Source: Altererythrobacter sp. Root672 (GTDB lineage Bacteria > Pseudomonadota > Alphaproteobacteria > Sphingomonadales > Sphingomonadaceae). From it: a stretch of 64,000 nt of DNA. The position numbers were made by a program, and so were the translations under genes. Where the stretch lies: contig NZ_LMHH01000003.1 of assembly GCF_001427865.1 (NCBI RefSeq), forward strand, positions 354,359-418,358. The letters run 5' to 3'. Positions 7,707 to 16,924 of this stretch are shown here, in pieces; positions within the stretch are counted from its first letter, which is position 1; each line of letters opens with the position of its first letter. The notes under the pieces were generated by a model. The model saw only the letters and a program-made list of their open reading frames with translations, searched no databases and was not told the DNA's origin.

Positions 7707-9771
7707 TCGCTGCGCGGCGCTGACCGTGTTGTTCCTGGGACTTGTGCTCGGAGGTTCGGCACGGGCCGAAGATGGGTATGCGCTGTGGCTGCGCCATGCG
7801 CCGCTTGAGGGTGAGGCGCTGACGCGATTGCGGAGCTTCAGCGGCGTCGTGGTTACTGGCGATTCCGCGAACCCGACGAGTCAACTAGCCGCCGCGGAAC
7901 TGGACCGAGGATTGAAGTCGCTTCTCGGCGCATACGCGGACGAGATTCTCTTGGACGGCGGAACGGTCACGCTGGATTGCAAGGCCGGTGACGGCGACGG
8001 TCGCTTCACCGTCACCTCGACCGCGACCGCGACCGCGATTCGCATTGCGGGCCCTGACAAGACAAGCTGTCTCTATGGGGCCTACGCCCTACTGCGTGAG
8101 CTTTCGCAAGGGAAGGATCCGGCACGGATCAATCTCGACGAGAAGCCGGCCATGCCGCTGCGCATGCTCAACCATTGGGACAACCCCGACGGTTATGTCG
8201 AACGCGGCTACTCCGGCCGCTCGATCTTCGACTGGTGGCGCCTGCCCGAACGGCTGGACCAGCGGCTGATAGACTACGCCCGCGCCAATGCCTCGATCGG
8301 CATCAACGGCACGGTGGTGAACAACGTCAACGCCAGCCCGCTCTTCCTGACCGACCGCTATATTCCCAAGCTCAAGCGCGTCGCCGATGCGCTGCGGCCT
8401 TACGGGATCAAGCTCTACATCTCGGCGCGCTTCTCGGCGCCGCACGAGATCGGCGGACTAACCACCGCAGACCCGCTCGACCCGCAAGTCGAGGCGTGGT
8501 GGAAGGCACGGGCGGATGCGCTCTATGCCGCGATCCCCGACTTCGGCGGGTTCCTGGTCAAGGCCAACTCCGAGGGCCAGCCCGGCCCGCAGGACTATGG
8601 CCGCACCCATGCCGACGGGGCCAACATGATGGCCCGCGCGATCGGCGATCGGGGCACGGTGATCTGGCGAGCTTTCGTCTATTCCGAAGTGGATCCGACC
8701 GACCGCGCCAAGCAGGCCTATACTGAGTTCGTCCCGCTCGACGGCAAGTTCGCCGACAACGTGATCGTGCAGGTCAAGAACGGCGCAATCGACTTCCAAC
8801 CGCGCGAGCCGTTCCATCCGCTGTTCGGGGCCATGCCCAAGACCCGGCTTATGCTTGAGACGCAGCTGACCAAGGAATACCTCGGGTTTGCCACGCACCT
8901 CGTGTTCCTCGCCCCGATGTGGGAGGAAGTGTTGCATGCCGACACCGGGCGCGGCGGGACCGTGGCGGAAGTGATCGCGCCTGTCGGCATGGCGGGCGTT
9001 GCCAACACCGGCTCGGACCGCAACTGGAGCGGATCGCACTTCGATCAGGCCAACTGGTACGCCTTTGGTCGGCAGGCCTGGAATCCGGCGCTGTCGAGCG
9101 AGACGATCGCCCGCGAGTGGGCCGCACAGACCTTCAGCCGTCAGCAGCCGTTCCTCGATGCGGTGGTGCCGCTGATGCTCGGCAGCCAGCAGGCGGCGGT
9201 CGATTACATGACCCCGCTCGGGCTCACTCACCAGATGGCGACCGGGCACCACTACGGACCCGGCCCATGGGTGGCCGATCTGGCCCGGCCGGAATGGAAC
9301 CCGATGTACTACAGCCGCGCCGGCAAGGACGGCATCGGCTTCGATCGCACCGCCACCGGCAGCAACGCGCTGTCGCAGTATGCACCTTCAATTGCCGCGC
9401 AATGGAACGACGCGCGCAAGACCAGTCCCGACTATCTGCTGTGGTTCCACCATGTGCCGTGGGACTTCCCGATGCCTTCGGGCAAGCCGCTGTGGAACGA
9501 ACTGATCGCCCGCTATGACGCCGGGGTGGCCCGGGTCGACGCGATGGCTCAGACCTGGGCGACACTCGAAGCTTATGTCGATCCGCAGCGCTTCACCGAC
9601 GTTGCCGAGAACCTAAAGATCCAGCAACAGGAAGCCCGCTGGTGGCGCGACGCTTCGATTGCTTATTGGCAGTCGCTCAACGGTCTAGGCCTGCCCGAAG
9701 GCACGCGCCCGCCCGCCCATTCGCTAGACTACTACCGCTCGCTGAGCTTCCCGGAGGCACCCGGGAACTGA
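7681..9771 (+). CDS. aguA: Alpha-glucuronidase, GH67
   Basis: Removes (4-O-methyl)glucuronic acid from the non-reducing end of aldouronic acids released by xylanase; 696 aa. The N-terminus after a Sec-like signal (ending near ARAE) starts DGYALWLRH, a GH67 hallmark. Expected catalytic residues are visible with the family spacing: E298 (NSEGQPGP), D371 (IDFQPREP) and E399 (TKEYLG). Start is ATG 7681 or 7684: no Shine-Dalgarno precedes either, and the operator abuts the codon, so the mRNA may be leaderless. The export signal points to a periplasmic enzyme. Divergent from the xylanase operon and followed by its probable regulator. Confidence 0.93.
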   Translation: MMIGRGLVNRCAALTVLFLGLVLGGSARAEDGYALWLRHAPLEGEALTRLRSFSGVVVTGDSANPTSQLAAAELDRGLKSLLGAYADEILLDGGTVTLDCKAGDGDGRFTVTSTATATAIRIAGPDKTSCLYGAYALLRELSQGKDPARINLDEKPAMPLRMLNHWDNPDGYVERGYSGRSIFDWWRLPERLDQRLIDYARANASIGINGTVVNNVNASPLFLTDRYIPKLKRVADALRPYGIKLYISARFSAPHEIGGLTTADPLDPQVEAWWKARADALYAAIPDFGGFLVKANSEGQPGPQDYGRTHADGANMMARAIGDRGTVIWRAFVYSEVDPTDRAKQAYTEFVPLDGKFADNVIVQVKNGAIDFQPREPFHPLFGAMPKTRLMLETQLTKEYLGFATHLVFLAPMWEEVLHADTGRGGTVAEVIAPVGMAGVANTGSDRNWSGSHFDQANWYAFGRQAWNPALSSETIAREWAAQTFSRQQPFLDAVVPLMLGSQQAAVDYMTPLGLTHQMATGHHYGPGPWVADLARPEWNPMYYSRAGKDGIGFDRTATGSNALSQYAPSIAAQWNDARKTSPDYLLWFHHVPWDFPMPSGKPLWNELIARYDAGVARVDAMAQTWATLEAYVDPQRFTDVAENLKIQQQEARWWRDASIAYWQSLNGLGLPEGTRPPAHSLDYYRSLSFPEAPGN

Positions 9772-9837
9772 TGCGGCAAACCGTTCTCCCTGGGCAAAAA
9801 GCTTGCCGTGGCCGAGATGCTGCTGAAAGAGGCGTAT

Positions 9838-10938
9838 ATGGCTGATAAGAGCACACCTCCTCGGAAGATCAACCGGCGCCAATCTGGGCAGCCGACCATC
9901 AACGACGTCGCGCGTCTGGCGAACTGTTCGCCCATGACCGTAAGCCGCGTGACCAACAACGAGCCGAGCGTTCGCGAAGAGACACGGCAGGCCGTGCTCG
10001 ATGCGATCGAGCAACTCAACTACAAGCCCAACCGGGCGGCGCGGAGCCTCGCTGGGGCTGCGCAGAACCGGATTGCATTGCTCTACTCCAACCCTTCGGC
10101 CTCGTATCTGAGCGAGCTCCTGATGGGCAGCCTCGACCAGGCCGCCCGCAGCGACGTGCACCTGGTCGTCGAACAGTGCGAATTCGACAAGGACGAAGAG
10201 AAGGTGGTCCGCCGCCTCGTCGAAAGCGGGATCGACGGGTTCCTGCTGCCATCGCCGCTGTGCGACGAAACCGCGCTGCTCGACATGCTCGCCAAGCAGG
10301 GCACGCGCGCGATCCAGGTCGGGCCGGGCCGGCCGCACGCCGACCATTCGGCGGTGCTGATCGACGAATACCAGGCCGCTTACGACATGACGGCCCACAT
10401 CATTGGCCTCGGCCACAAGCGCGTCGGCTTCGTCATCGGCAACCCGCACCAGACGGCGAGCGGCCAGCGGCTTTCGGGCTTCCTCGATGCGATGAAGGCG
10501 TCGGGCCTCGAAGTGAGCGACGGCATGGTCATGCAGGGGCTCTTCACTTACCGCTCGGGCTACGACGCGGCGGTGCGGCTGCTCGACCAGCCCGATCCGC
10601 CGACGGCGATTTTCGCCTCGAACGACGACATGGCCGCGGCCGTCGTGGCGGTGGCACATCGCCGCCATCTCGACGTGCCGGTCGACCTCTCGGTCTGCGG
10701 GTTCGACGATACCGCGATCGCCAGCACCATCTGGCCCGAACTGACCACCATTCGCCAGCCGATCGCCGACATGGCGCGCCGCGCGGTCGACCTGCTCGCG
10801 ACCGAGTTGCGCGGCGGCCGTAACGGCAAGGTCGCCAAACCGACCCACATCACTTTGGACTACACCCTGGTACGCCGGCAATCGGACGCCGCTCCTGGCC
10901 TCGTGCGTCGTGCCATGAAACGAGGACCTGACAACTGA
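9838..10938 (+). CDS. LacI-family transcriptional regulator of the xylan locus
   Basis: DNA-binding repressor of 366 aa. The helix-turn-helix is at about residues 20-39 (TINDVARLANC, SPMTVSRV), the hinge helix at 61-73 (NYKPNRAARSLAG), followed by a periplasmic-binding-protein-like effector domain (for example VCGFDDTAIAS). I chose ATG 9838 over an upstream in-frame ATG at 9808 because GAAAGAGG lies just ahead of it. Its stop overlaps the xylD start by one base (TGATG), so both are co-translated. Three LacI-type palindromes at 7668, 21181 and 27947 are its probable targets. The effector is unknown; xylose, a xylo-oligosaccharide or an aldouronate are plausible. Confidence 0.9.
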   Translation: MADKSTPPRKINRRQSGQPTINDVARLANCSPMTVSRVTNNEPSVREETRQAVLDAIEQLNYKPNRAARSLAGAAQNRIALLYSNPSASYLSELLMGSLDQAARSDVHLVVEQCEFDKDEEKVVRRLVESGIDGFLLPSPLCDETALLDMLAKQGTRAIQVGPGRPHADHSAVLIDEYQAAYDMTAHIIGLGHKRVGFVIGNPHQTASGQRLSGFLDAMKASGLEVSDGMVMQGLFTYRSGYDAAVRLLDQPDPPTAIFASNDDMAAAVVAVAHRRHLDVPVDLSVCGFDDTAIASTIWPELTTIRQPIADMARRAVDLLATELRGGRNGKVAKPTHITLDYTLVRRQSDAAPGLVRRAMKRGPDN

Positions 10939-12716
10939 TGGCTGAAAAGCCGGCCAAGCTCCGCTCGCGCGACTGGTTCGACAATCTCGAACGCATGGAC
11001 ATGACCGCTCTCTATCTCGAGCGGTTCATGAACTATGGCATCACTCCTGAAGAGCTGCGGTCCGGCAAACCCATCATCGGCATTGCCCAGTCGGGCAGCG
11101 ACTTGTCCCCCTGCAACCGCATCCACCTCGAACTGGCCAAGCGCACCCGCGACGGCATTCGCGATGCGGGCGGCATCCCGATCGAATTCCCGGTCCATCC
11201 GATCTTCGAGAACTGCCGGCGACCGACCGCCGCGCTCGACCGTAACTTGCTCTACCTCGGCTTGGTCGAATTGCTGAACGGCTATCCGATCGACGGCGTC
11301 GTGCTCACCACCGGCTGCGACAAGACCACCCCGAGCCAGATCATGGCCGCAAGCACGGTCGACATTCCGGCGATCGTCCTGTCGGGCGGGCCGATGCTCG
11401 ACGGATGGCACGAAGGCGAACTGGTCGGCTCCGGCACGGTGATCTGGCGCTCGCGCCGCCTGCTGGCACGGGGTGAGATCAACGAGGACGAATTTCTTGC
11501 GCGCGCTTGTGATAGCGCTCCCTCGGCCGGTCACTGCAACTCGATGGGCACCGCCAGCACGATGAACGCGGTCGCCGAAGCGCTCGGCCTGTCGCTTACC
11601 GGGTGCGCGGCAATCCCGGCTCCGTACCGCGAGCGCGGGCAATACGCCTATCGCACCGGGCGGCGGATCGTGGAGATGGTGCACGAGGATTTGCGCCCCT
11701 CGCGCATCCTTGACCGCGAGGCGTTCCTCAACGCCATCGCCACCGTCAGCGTGATCGGCGGCTCTTCGAACGCCCAACCGCACATCATGGCGATGGCGCG
11801 CCACGCCGGTGTCGATCTCGAACTCGATGTCTGGCAGCACCATGGCTACGACTTGCCGCTGCTGGTCAACATGCAGCCTGCGGGCAAGTACCTCGGCGAA
11901 CGCTTCCACCGCGCGGGCGGCGTGCCTGCGGCGATGTGGGAGCTGCTCCAGGCCGGCAAGCTCTATGGGGACAGCCTGACTTGCACCGGCCAAAGCCTGG
12001 CCGCGAACCTGGCCGGGCACGAAAGCACCGACCGGGAGATGATCCTGCCGTTCGACGAGCCACTGCAGGAAAGCGCCGGCTTCATGACCTTGCGCGGCAA
12101 CCTGTTCGACTTCGGCATCCTCAAGACCTCGGTGATCTCCGAGGAGTTCCGCCAACGCTACCTGGGCCGTCCTGGGCAGGAGAACGTGTTCGAATCCCGC
12201 GCGATCGTGTTCGACGGGTCGGACGACTACCATCACCGGATCAACGACCCCTCGCTGGAGATCGACGAGAACTGCATCCTCGTTATCCGCGGCTCGGGCG
12301 TGATCGGCTGGCCGGGCTCGGCCGAAGTGGTCAACATGCAGCCACCAGACGCGCTTATCCGCCGCGGCATCGAATGGCTGCCGACGCTCGGAGACGGGCG
12401 CCAGTCGGGGACTTCGGACAGCCCTTCGATCCTCAACGTCTCGCCCGAAAGCGCGGTGGGCGGCGGCCTGTCGTGGCTGCGTACCGGGGACACGATCCGG
12501 GTCGATCTCAACGCCCGCACCTGCAACGCGCTGGTCGACGAAGAGGAGATCAGACGGCGTCGGGTGGAAGACCCGATCCCGCCGGTGCCGGATTCGCAGA
12601 CGCCGTGGGAAGAACTCTACCGCGAGAAGACCGGCCAGCTCGGGGAAGGCGGGGTGATGAACTTCGCGCTGAAGTACCGCGGAACCTCACGCAAGCTGCC
12701 ACGGCATAATCACTGA
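10938..12716 (+). CDS. xylD: D-xylonate dehydratase (IlvD/Edd family)
   Basis: Converts D-xylonate to 2-keto-3-deoxy-D-xylonate in the cytoplasm, third step of the Weimberg pathway; 592 aa, the usual length. Three cysteines expected to bind the Fe-S cluster are seen at C59 (SPCNRI), C127 (TTGCDK) and C200 (GHCNSM), offset by one residue from those I recall for the Caulobacter enzyme. The start codon overlaps the stop of the LacI gene. It lies apart from the xylXABC operon, unlike in Caulobacter, where xylD follows xylC. L-arabonate dehydratase activity is an alternative, but the surrounding xyl genes favour xylonate. Confidence 0.92.
   Translation: MAEKPAKLRSRDWFDNLERMDMTALYLERFMNYGITPEELRSGKPIIGIAQSGSDLSPCNRIHLELAKRTRDGIRDAGGIPIEFPVHPIFENCRRPTAALDRNLLYLGLVELLNGYPIDGVVLTTGCDKTTPSQIMAASTVDIPAIVLSGGPMLDGWHEGELVGSGTVIWRSRRLLARGEINEDEFLARACDSAPSAGHCNSMGTASTMNAVAEALGLSLTGCAAIPAPYRERGQYAYRTGRRIVEMVHEDLRPSRILDREAFLNAIATVSVIGGSSNAQPHIMAMARHAGVDLELDVWQHHGYDLPLLVNMQPAGKYLGERFHRAGGVPAAMWELLQAGKLYGDSLTCTGQSLAANLAGHESTDREMILPFDEPLQESAGFMTLRGNLFDFGILKTSVISEEFRQRYLGRPGQENVFESRAIVFDGSDDYHHRINDPSLEIDENCILVIRGSGVIGWPGSAEVVNMQPPDALIRRGIEWLPTLGDGRQSGTSDSPSILNVSPESAVGGGLSWLRTGDTIRVDLNARTCNALVDEEEIRRRRVEDPIPPVPDSQTPWEELYREKTGQLGEGGVMNFALKYRGTSRKLPRHNH
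11510..11523. promoter_or_regulatory. Operator-like site inside xylD
   Basis: TGATAGCGCTCCCT matches 12 of 14 positions of the operator found at 7668 and 21181, including the first ten bases exactly. It is within the coding sequence, about 570 bp after the xylD start. It may be an auxiliary or roadblock site, or chance. Confidence 0.3.
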
Positions 12717-12717
12717 T

Positions 12718-12845
12718 CCTCCTCCGAAGGGGGAGGGGGACCACCCGTAGGGTGGTGGTGGGGCACTCTCGGTTGCCACAGCGCGTATGCCGCGGGTGCC
12801 CCACCACCATGCTGCGCATGGTCCCCCTCCCCGGTTCGGGGAGGA
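12718..12845. repeat. Palindromic intergenic repeat, copy 2
   Basis: Two arms (about 12718-12768 and 12796-12845) form a long imperfect inverted repeat filling the gap between convergent xylD and the aldose epimerase. The blocks GGGGGAGGGGGACCA and CCATGCTGCGCATGG also occur, in equivalent order, at 170-310. It probably acts as a bidirectional transcript end for xylD and the epimerase operon. Confidence 0.78.
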
Positions 12846-12846
12846 T

Positions 12847-13689
12847 TTAGTTAGCCGAGATCCACAAGGTCATCGACGCGGCACACCCCGGTGGCAGGAC
12901 GATCATCTCCTCCGGCGCGCGGTTGAGGGCGTCGGGAGTGTGGCTCACGGGCTCGAGGCATAGCGCGCTGCCATCGGCCGGGGCGTAGAGATGCAGGTGC
13001 GGCGCGCCGTCGGCGGTCAATCGGATCGTGCCGAGCTCGTCGCTGATCTCGGCCAGGCCTTGCCATTGCACGAAGCAATGATCGACCGTCTCGAACGGCA
13101 GGGTGTGGCCGCTGGCGAACTCACCAAAATGGCTGGCTGGCGCCGTGACGCCGGTCGGCAGAGTTTCGGCGCTGACCAACAACACATGATCGGCCCCGAA
13201 CCGGACCGAGGCTTCCGGACTACGCCTGAAGTACGGGTGGAGGCCAAGACCCGCGGGCATCGGATCGCTCGACCGGTTGATCAGCACCAGCGTAATGGCG
13301 CAGCCCTTGGGGCCGAGGCGCACGCGTTGCTGGGCGTGGTAGGCCCACGGCCAGGCGCCGGTGCCGTCGTAGTCGTCGACCAGCACGCATTTGGCGTCGA
13401 CCTGGCTCTCGACCGCCCACTCGCGCTGCCAGCTCAGGCCATGGAGGCTGTGCCGTTCGGGGAGGAAGTTGGGTGGCAGTTGAACCTCTTCCGCCTCCCA
13501 CTCGAATCGGCCACTGGCGATGCGGTTGCAGTAGGGCACCAGCGGGAAGCAGGACGCTTGCAGCGGATCGAGCGAGCCTGCCGGCATGGGCCTGAGCACA
13601 TCGACCCCGCGATAGCGCAAGGCGGCGATCGAGCCGCCGGCTTCGGGGCGTACCTCCGCCGCCCACTCGCCCGCTTCCAGTAAGATCAT
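12847..13689 (-). CDS. Aldose 1-epimerase (mutarotase)-like protein
   Basis: Beta-sandwich galactose-mutarotase fold protein of 280 aa that probably interconverts alpha and beta anomers of a released sugar such as xylose. The family pattern is visible: PYCNRI near the start, ERHSLHGLSWQREW in the middle, LGLHPYF (catalytic-region His) and a C-terminal LCLEPVSHTPDALN. There is no signal peptide, so it is cytoplasmic. I chose ATG 13689 because it overlaps the stop of the upstream GH5 gene (ATGA) and matches the domain start; 33 bp more are open upstream. It is the last gene of the xylX operon, where it could supply the anomer used by the xylose dehydrogenase. Confidence 0.85.
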   Translation of the reverse strand: MILLEAGEWAAEVRPEAGGSIAALRYRGVDVLRPMPAGSLDPLQASCFPLVPYCNRIASGRFEWEAEEVQLPPNFLPERHSLHGLSWQREWAVESQVDAKCVLVDDYDGTGAWPWAYHAQQRVRLGPKGCAITLVLINRSSDPMPAGLGLHPYFRRSPEASVRFGADHVLLVSAETLPTGVTAPASHFGEFASGHTLPFETVDHCFVQWQGLAEISDELGTIRLTADGAPHLHLYAPADGSALCLEPVSHTPDALNRAPEEMIVLPPGCAASMTLWISAN

Positions 13690-15035
13690 CGGGCCGGACA
13701 AGGGCTCGAGAGGCCGAGGCAACGCTGCGCGGCGTGGTCGCGGACAAGGGTCAATGTGCTCTCGTCGTTATCGAACAGGCCGTACCACCCCTGTGGCTCG
13801 TGCGGCGGGTCGCCCATGTAGGCGCGGTCGCCGTCGCGGAAGCGGTAGTCGGGGTGAGCGGCGCGCGCTTCCCCGTTCCAGGCCCAGAAGTTGCTTCCCA
13901 TGATCGGCCCGCCCTTAGTCCACGATGCGCTGACCGCGCCATAGATCATCGCGTAGTAGCGGTCGCGGAAGGTGGTCGGCGTGCCGGGAGAATAGACCTC
14001 GCCATCGCGGGGGAAGCCGAACTCCTCGAACAACAGCGGCTTGCCGAGCTCGTTCGCCAGACGTTCGTGGGTGGCCAGATAATCGCCCACCTTCACGCTC
14101 CCGGCATCCCAGGTGCCCGCCAGGTCCTTGCCGTTCACCCAGCCCCAGTTGAGCGGCCAGATGTGCGCAGTGAGGTAGTCGATGTTCTTGTGCGCCCGAC
14201 GGACGATATCCTCGCTGCCGTTTGCGCCCTGGGTCCCCTCGTGCCCGAGCGAGACCAGGTGGTTGCGGTCGAGCGAGCGAATCAGCGCGGCGGTGTCGTC
14301 GATCCACTGGAAGTAGGAGTCGCGCCTCTGGGCGATCACTGCCTCGCTCCCGCCCGGACGTGGTTCGTTGGCGAGCTGCCAGCACATGACCGTGGGATCA
14401 TCGATGTAACGCACGCCGGTCACCGAGTTGGTGCGGGTGACCACAGTGCGGACGTAGTCGTGGTAGAGCCGCACCGCTTGCGGGTTGCCGTAGAAGGCGC
14501 TGGTCGCGTCGGGGAAGGCCGGCCAGGGATGCGCCGGGTCGTTCATGTCGGTGTACTGGCCGGTCACGCGATAGAGCCAGGTGGCGATCCCGCCCGACCA
14601 CTCCCAGAAGTTGCCGAGGCACACCACCGCGGTCATCCCGCGCCGGGCGATCTCGGCCATGGCGTAGTCGAGACCGGCGAGCAGTTCCTGGTTGAGCGAA
14701 CCATCGGGCCGCGAGAACCCCGGCTTGATCGAATTGCGCAGCGGGCCTTCCTCGGCCGCGGCCATGATACGCAGGTTGTTGAGCCCGAGTGCCTGCAGCC
14801 GGTCCAGTTCGCGCCCGAGCCGCGCGCGGTCGCCGTAGGCGGCGTCGGCACCGAGCCAGGCGGCGTACCACATGTTGGCGCCGGTGATGCGGTAGGGCTC
14901 TGAACCGCGCAGCAGGCGCATGCCGTCGCGGCGGATGAAGCGGTTTTCCTCGGCGGCGCGGGCCGGGCCGGCCGTGGCCATGAGAGCAAAACTCCCGGCG
15001 AGCCCCGCGAGGGTGGTTCGCCGGTCGGTCTTCAC
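13686..15035 (-). CDS. GH5-type endo-beta-mannanase-like glycosidase
   Basis: Predicted exported glycosidase of 449 aa cutting beta-mannan or a related hemicellulose. A twin-arginine-like signal (DRRTTLAGLAG) ends near ARAA. The GH5 barrel shows the acid/base glutamate E224 in CWQLANEP and the nucleophile region LLFEEFG (E338). The overall pattern, with NLRIMAAAEEG and NFWEWSGG, resembles the GH5_7 mannanase subfamily. I chose GTG 15035 because it forms a GTGA overlap with the upstream esterase stop and starts the signal; the frame is open to 15248 but that part shadows the esterase. Its place inside a xylose-oxidation operon suggests the cell meets mixed hemicellulose. Confidence 0.85.
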   Translation of the reverse strand: MKTDRRTTLAGLAGSFALMATAGPARAAEENRFIRRDGMRLLRGSEPYRITGANMWYAAWLGADAAYGDRARLGRELDRLQALGLNNLRIMAAAEEGPLRNSIKPGFSRPDGSLNQELLAGLDYAMAEIARRGMTAVVCLGNFWEWSGGIATWLYRVTGQYTDMNDPAHPWPAFPDATSAFYGNPQAVRLYHDYVRTVVTRTNSVTGVRYIDDPTVMCWQLANEPRPGGSEAVIAQRRDSYFQWIDDTAALIRSLDRNHLVSLGHEGTQGANGSEDIVRRAHKNIDYLTAHIWPLNWGWVNGKDLAGTWDAGSVKVGDYLATHERLANELGKPLLFEEFGFPRDGEVYSPGTPTTFRDRYYAMIYGAVSASWTKGGPIMGSNFWAWNGEARAAHPDYRFRDGDRAYMGDPPHEPQGWYGLFDNDESTLTLVRDHAAQRCLGLSSPCPAR

Positions 15036-16924
15036 TGGCCGACCTGGAGTTCGAAGCCGGGCAGCGGCATCGACCGGGCATCGTAGAGGTTCACCACCGG
15101 GCTGTCGGCCCAGGCGTAACGTACGCGCGTTGCCGGTTGGCCATCGCCGCGCAGCACGATCGCATCGCCCGCGATCGTGGCGCTGGCGTAGCGGCAGCTG
15201 TCCTGGGTGGTGCCGCAGAGCTCGAAAGCCAGCGGTGGGCCGCTCCAACTCTTGAGGCCGCCTTCAACGCCGGCGAAAGTCACGCGAACGTCGGCACCAT
15301 CCTGTGTCGCCCTCAGCGGTCTTGGGAGAGGCCTGCCCTGCGCCTCGAACGCCAGGCGCTTGCCGAGTTCAACCTTGTTGCCCGGATGGATGTCGGTCCA
15401 GTCGCCGATGTCGATCGCGGTCACCAGCGCGGCGTTCTTGTCGGCCAAGACCGCTTGCCGCTGGTCTTCGCGCAAGCTCGCCCAGCCGCTCTCCACCGGG
15501 GTGCTGGCAGTGGGGCCATAGTTGGCGAGCTGGACAACCAGCACGCGGGTATCCGCCCCGAACTGCCGCCGCCAGCCGGCGAACAGCTCGCGCAGCCGGT
15601 CCTGATAGCCGGCGATGCCGACGTCGCTTTCGCCCTGGTACCAGGCGGCGCCAGTCATGGCGTAGTGCCCGATCGGGGTGATCATGCGGTTTTGCATCAC
15701 GCCGATGCCGGCGTTGGCATCCCACGGTGCGCGTGGGGGCATGTCCGTGTGTCCGGCAATCGCGAACTGCCAGCCCTCGCCGAGTGGGATGCGCTCTCCC
15801 CCATCGACGGTAAAGCTCAGTCGATCGGCCGTACTGGTGAAGCCGCCTCCGGCCCAACTGTTGGAGGCGACCACGAGGATTTCGTTCGGACCCGCCTTCA
15901 GGTAGCCCGCCGGGACGCGGTACTCGCGCTCCTTGCTCCAGCCGTGGGTGATGCCGACCGGCTTGCCGTTGACCCAGGTGGCGTCGAGATCGTCGATGAT
16001 GCCGATGTTGAGCACGCCGCCGGCCTTGGCCTGCGCGGCGGTCAGATTGACGGTCTGGCGCAGCAACACGTTGCCGTTGCCGTCCTTGGCGAGGCGTGTG
16101 CCGGCCCAGTTGCTCCAGGGACTGATCGACGGGACCGGCTGCCATTGAACGACCGAGGGGTTCTTCCACGGCTCCTGCCCAGTGCGCTCGCGCCACCAGG
16201 CTTCCCACTTGGGGGCGAATTCGGTGACGGCGGCGAGGGGGTCTTTGCCGAAGGTGTCGAGCAGCGCCATCTGGTCCGCGCCGTAGAGCACCTTGCCCGC
16301 TTCGGGCGTCAGCCACGCACGGATCTGCGAGCCGCCCCAGCTCGAATGGACCGCGCCCATCGGGATATCGAGCGCCGCGCGCAAGTCGCGCAGCATGTAG
16401 TAGCAGGCGGCGGAGAAGGCGCCGGTGGTCTGCGGGCTGGCCGCTTGCCAACTGACCGGACCACCGAATTCGCGCACTGGCTTGGCCGAGGTGTCGAGCG
16501 GCACGGTCAGCATGCGCAGCAGCGGATCGGCCGAGGCCTGGATGTTGTTGTAGCCGTTGAGCCCGGCGCTGACTGTGAAGGCCATGTTCGACTGGCCCGA
16601 ACAGAGCCAGACGTCGCCCACCAGGATGTCGTTGACGGTCGCGGTGCCGCTGCTGTCGGTCACGCTCAGCGTTTGCGGAGTGGCATTGGCCGGACGGGCC
16701 GGGAGGGTCAGCGCGAAGCTGCCGTCCGCCGCCGCGGTGGCGCTGGCGCTGTCCATGCCGAGCGTGGCGCTCACGCGTTCGCCGGGTTGGGAGGTGCCTT
16801 CGACCACCACCGGCTTGTCACGCTGGATGACCGCGTGATCCTGCCAGATGGGGAGGAGTTGCGGGGCGGCCTGCGCGGCGGTGGGAAGGACCACCCCAGC
16901 GAACAGCAATGCCGCCCGCCTCAT
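15032..16924 (-). CDS. SGNH-type acetylesterase (sialate O-acetylesterase family)
   Basis: Exported carbohydrate O-acetylesterase of 630 aa. A Sec signal ends near AAQA. The SGNH-type nucleophile serine is S112 in LCSGQSNMAF, with a second conserved block AAWYQGESDVG and a jelly-roll insert around ESNSWAGGG-like sequence (ASNSWAGGGF). Proteins labelled sialate O-acetylesterase in plant-polymer loci usually deacetylate xylan or mannan, and that role fits here next to xylan and mannan enzymes; no sialic acid genes are present. It overlaps the lactonase gene upstream and the GH5 gene downstream by 4 bp each. Substrate is inference. Confidence 0.88.
   Translation of the reverse strand: MRRAALLFAGVVLPTAAQAAPQLLPIWQDHAVIQRDKPVVVEGTSQPGERVSATLGMDSASATAAADGSFALTLPARPANATPQTLSVTDSSGTATVNDILVGDVWLCSGQSNMAFTVSAGLNGYNNIQASADPLLRMLTVPLDTSAKPVREFGGPVSWQAASPQTTGAFSAACYYMLRDLRAALDIPMGAVHSSWGGSQIRAWLTPEAGKVLYGADQMALLDTFGKDPLAAVTEFAPKWEAWWRERTGQEPWKNPSVVQWQPVPSISPWSNWAGTRLAKDGNGNVLLRQTVNLTAAQAKAGGVLNIGIIDDLDATWVNGKPVGITHGWSKEREYRVPAGYLKAGPNEILVVASNSWAGGGFTSTADRLSFTVDGGERIPLGEGWQFAIAGHTDMPPRAPWDANAGIGVMQNRMITPIGHYAMTGAAWYQGESDVGIAGYQDRLRELFAGWRRQFGADTRVLVVQLANYGPTASTPVESGWASLREDQRQAVLADKNAALVTAIDIGDWTDIHPGNKVELGKRLAFEAQGRPLPRPLRATQDGADVRVTFAGVEGGLKSWSGPPLAFELCGTTQDSCRYASATIAGDAIVLRGDGQPATRVRYAWADSPVVNLYDARSMPLPGFELQVGQ

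Noticed and set aside
10860-12236. 458-codon minus-strand frame opposite xylD
   Set aside because: Composition-driven; no ribosome-binding site and no motifs.
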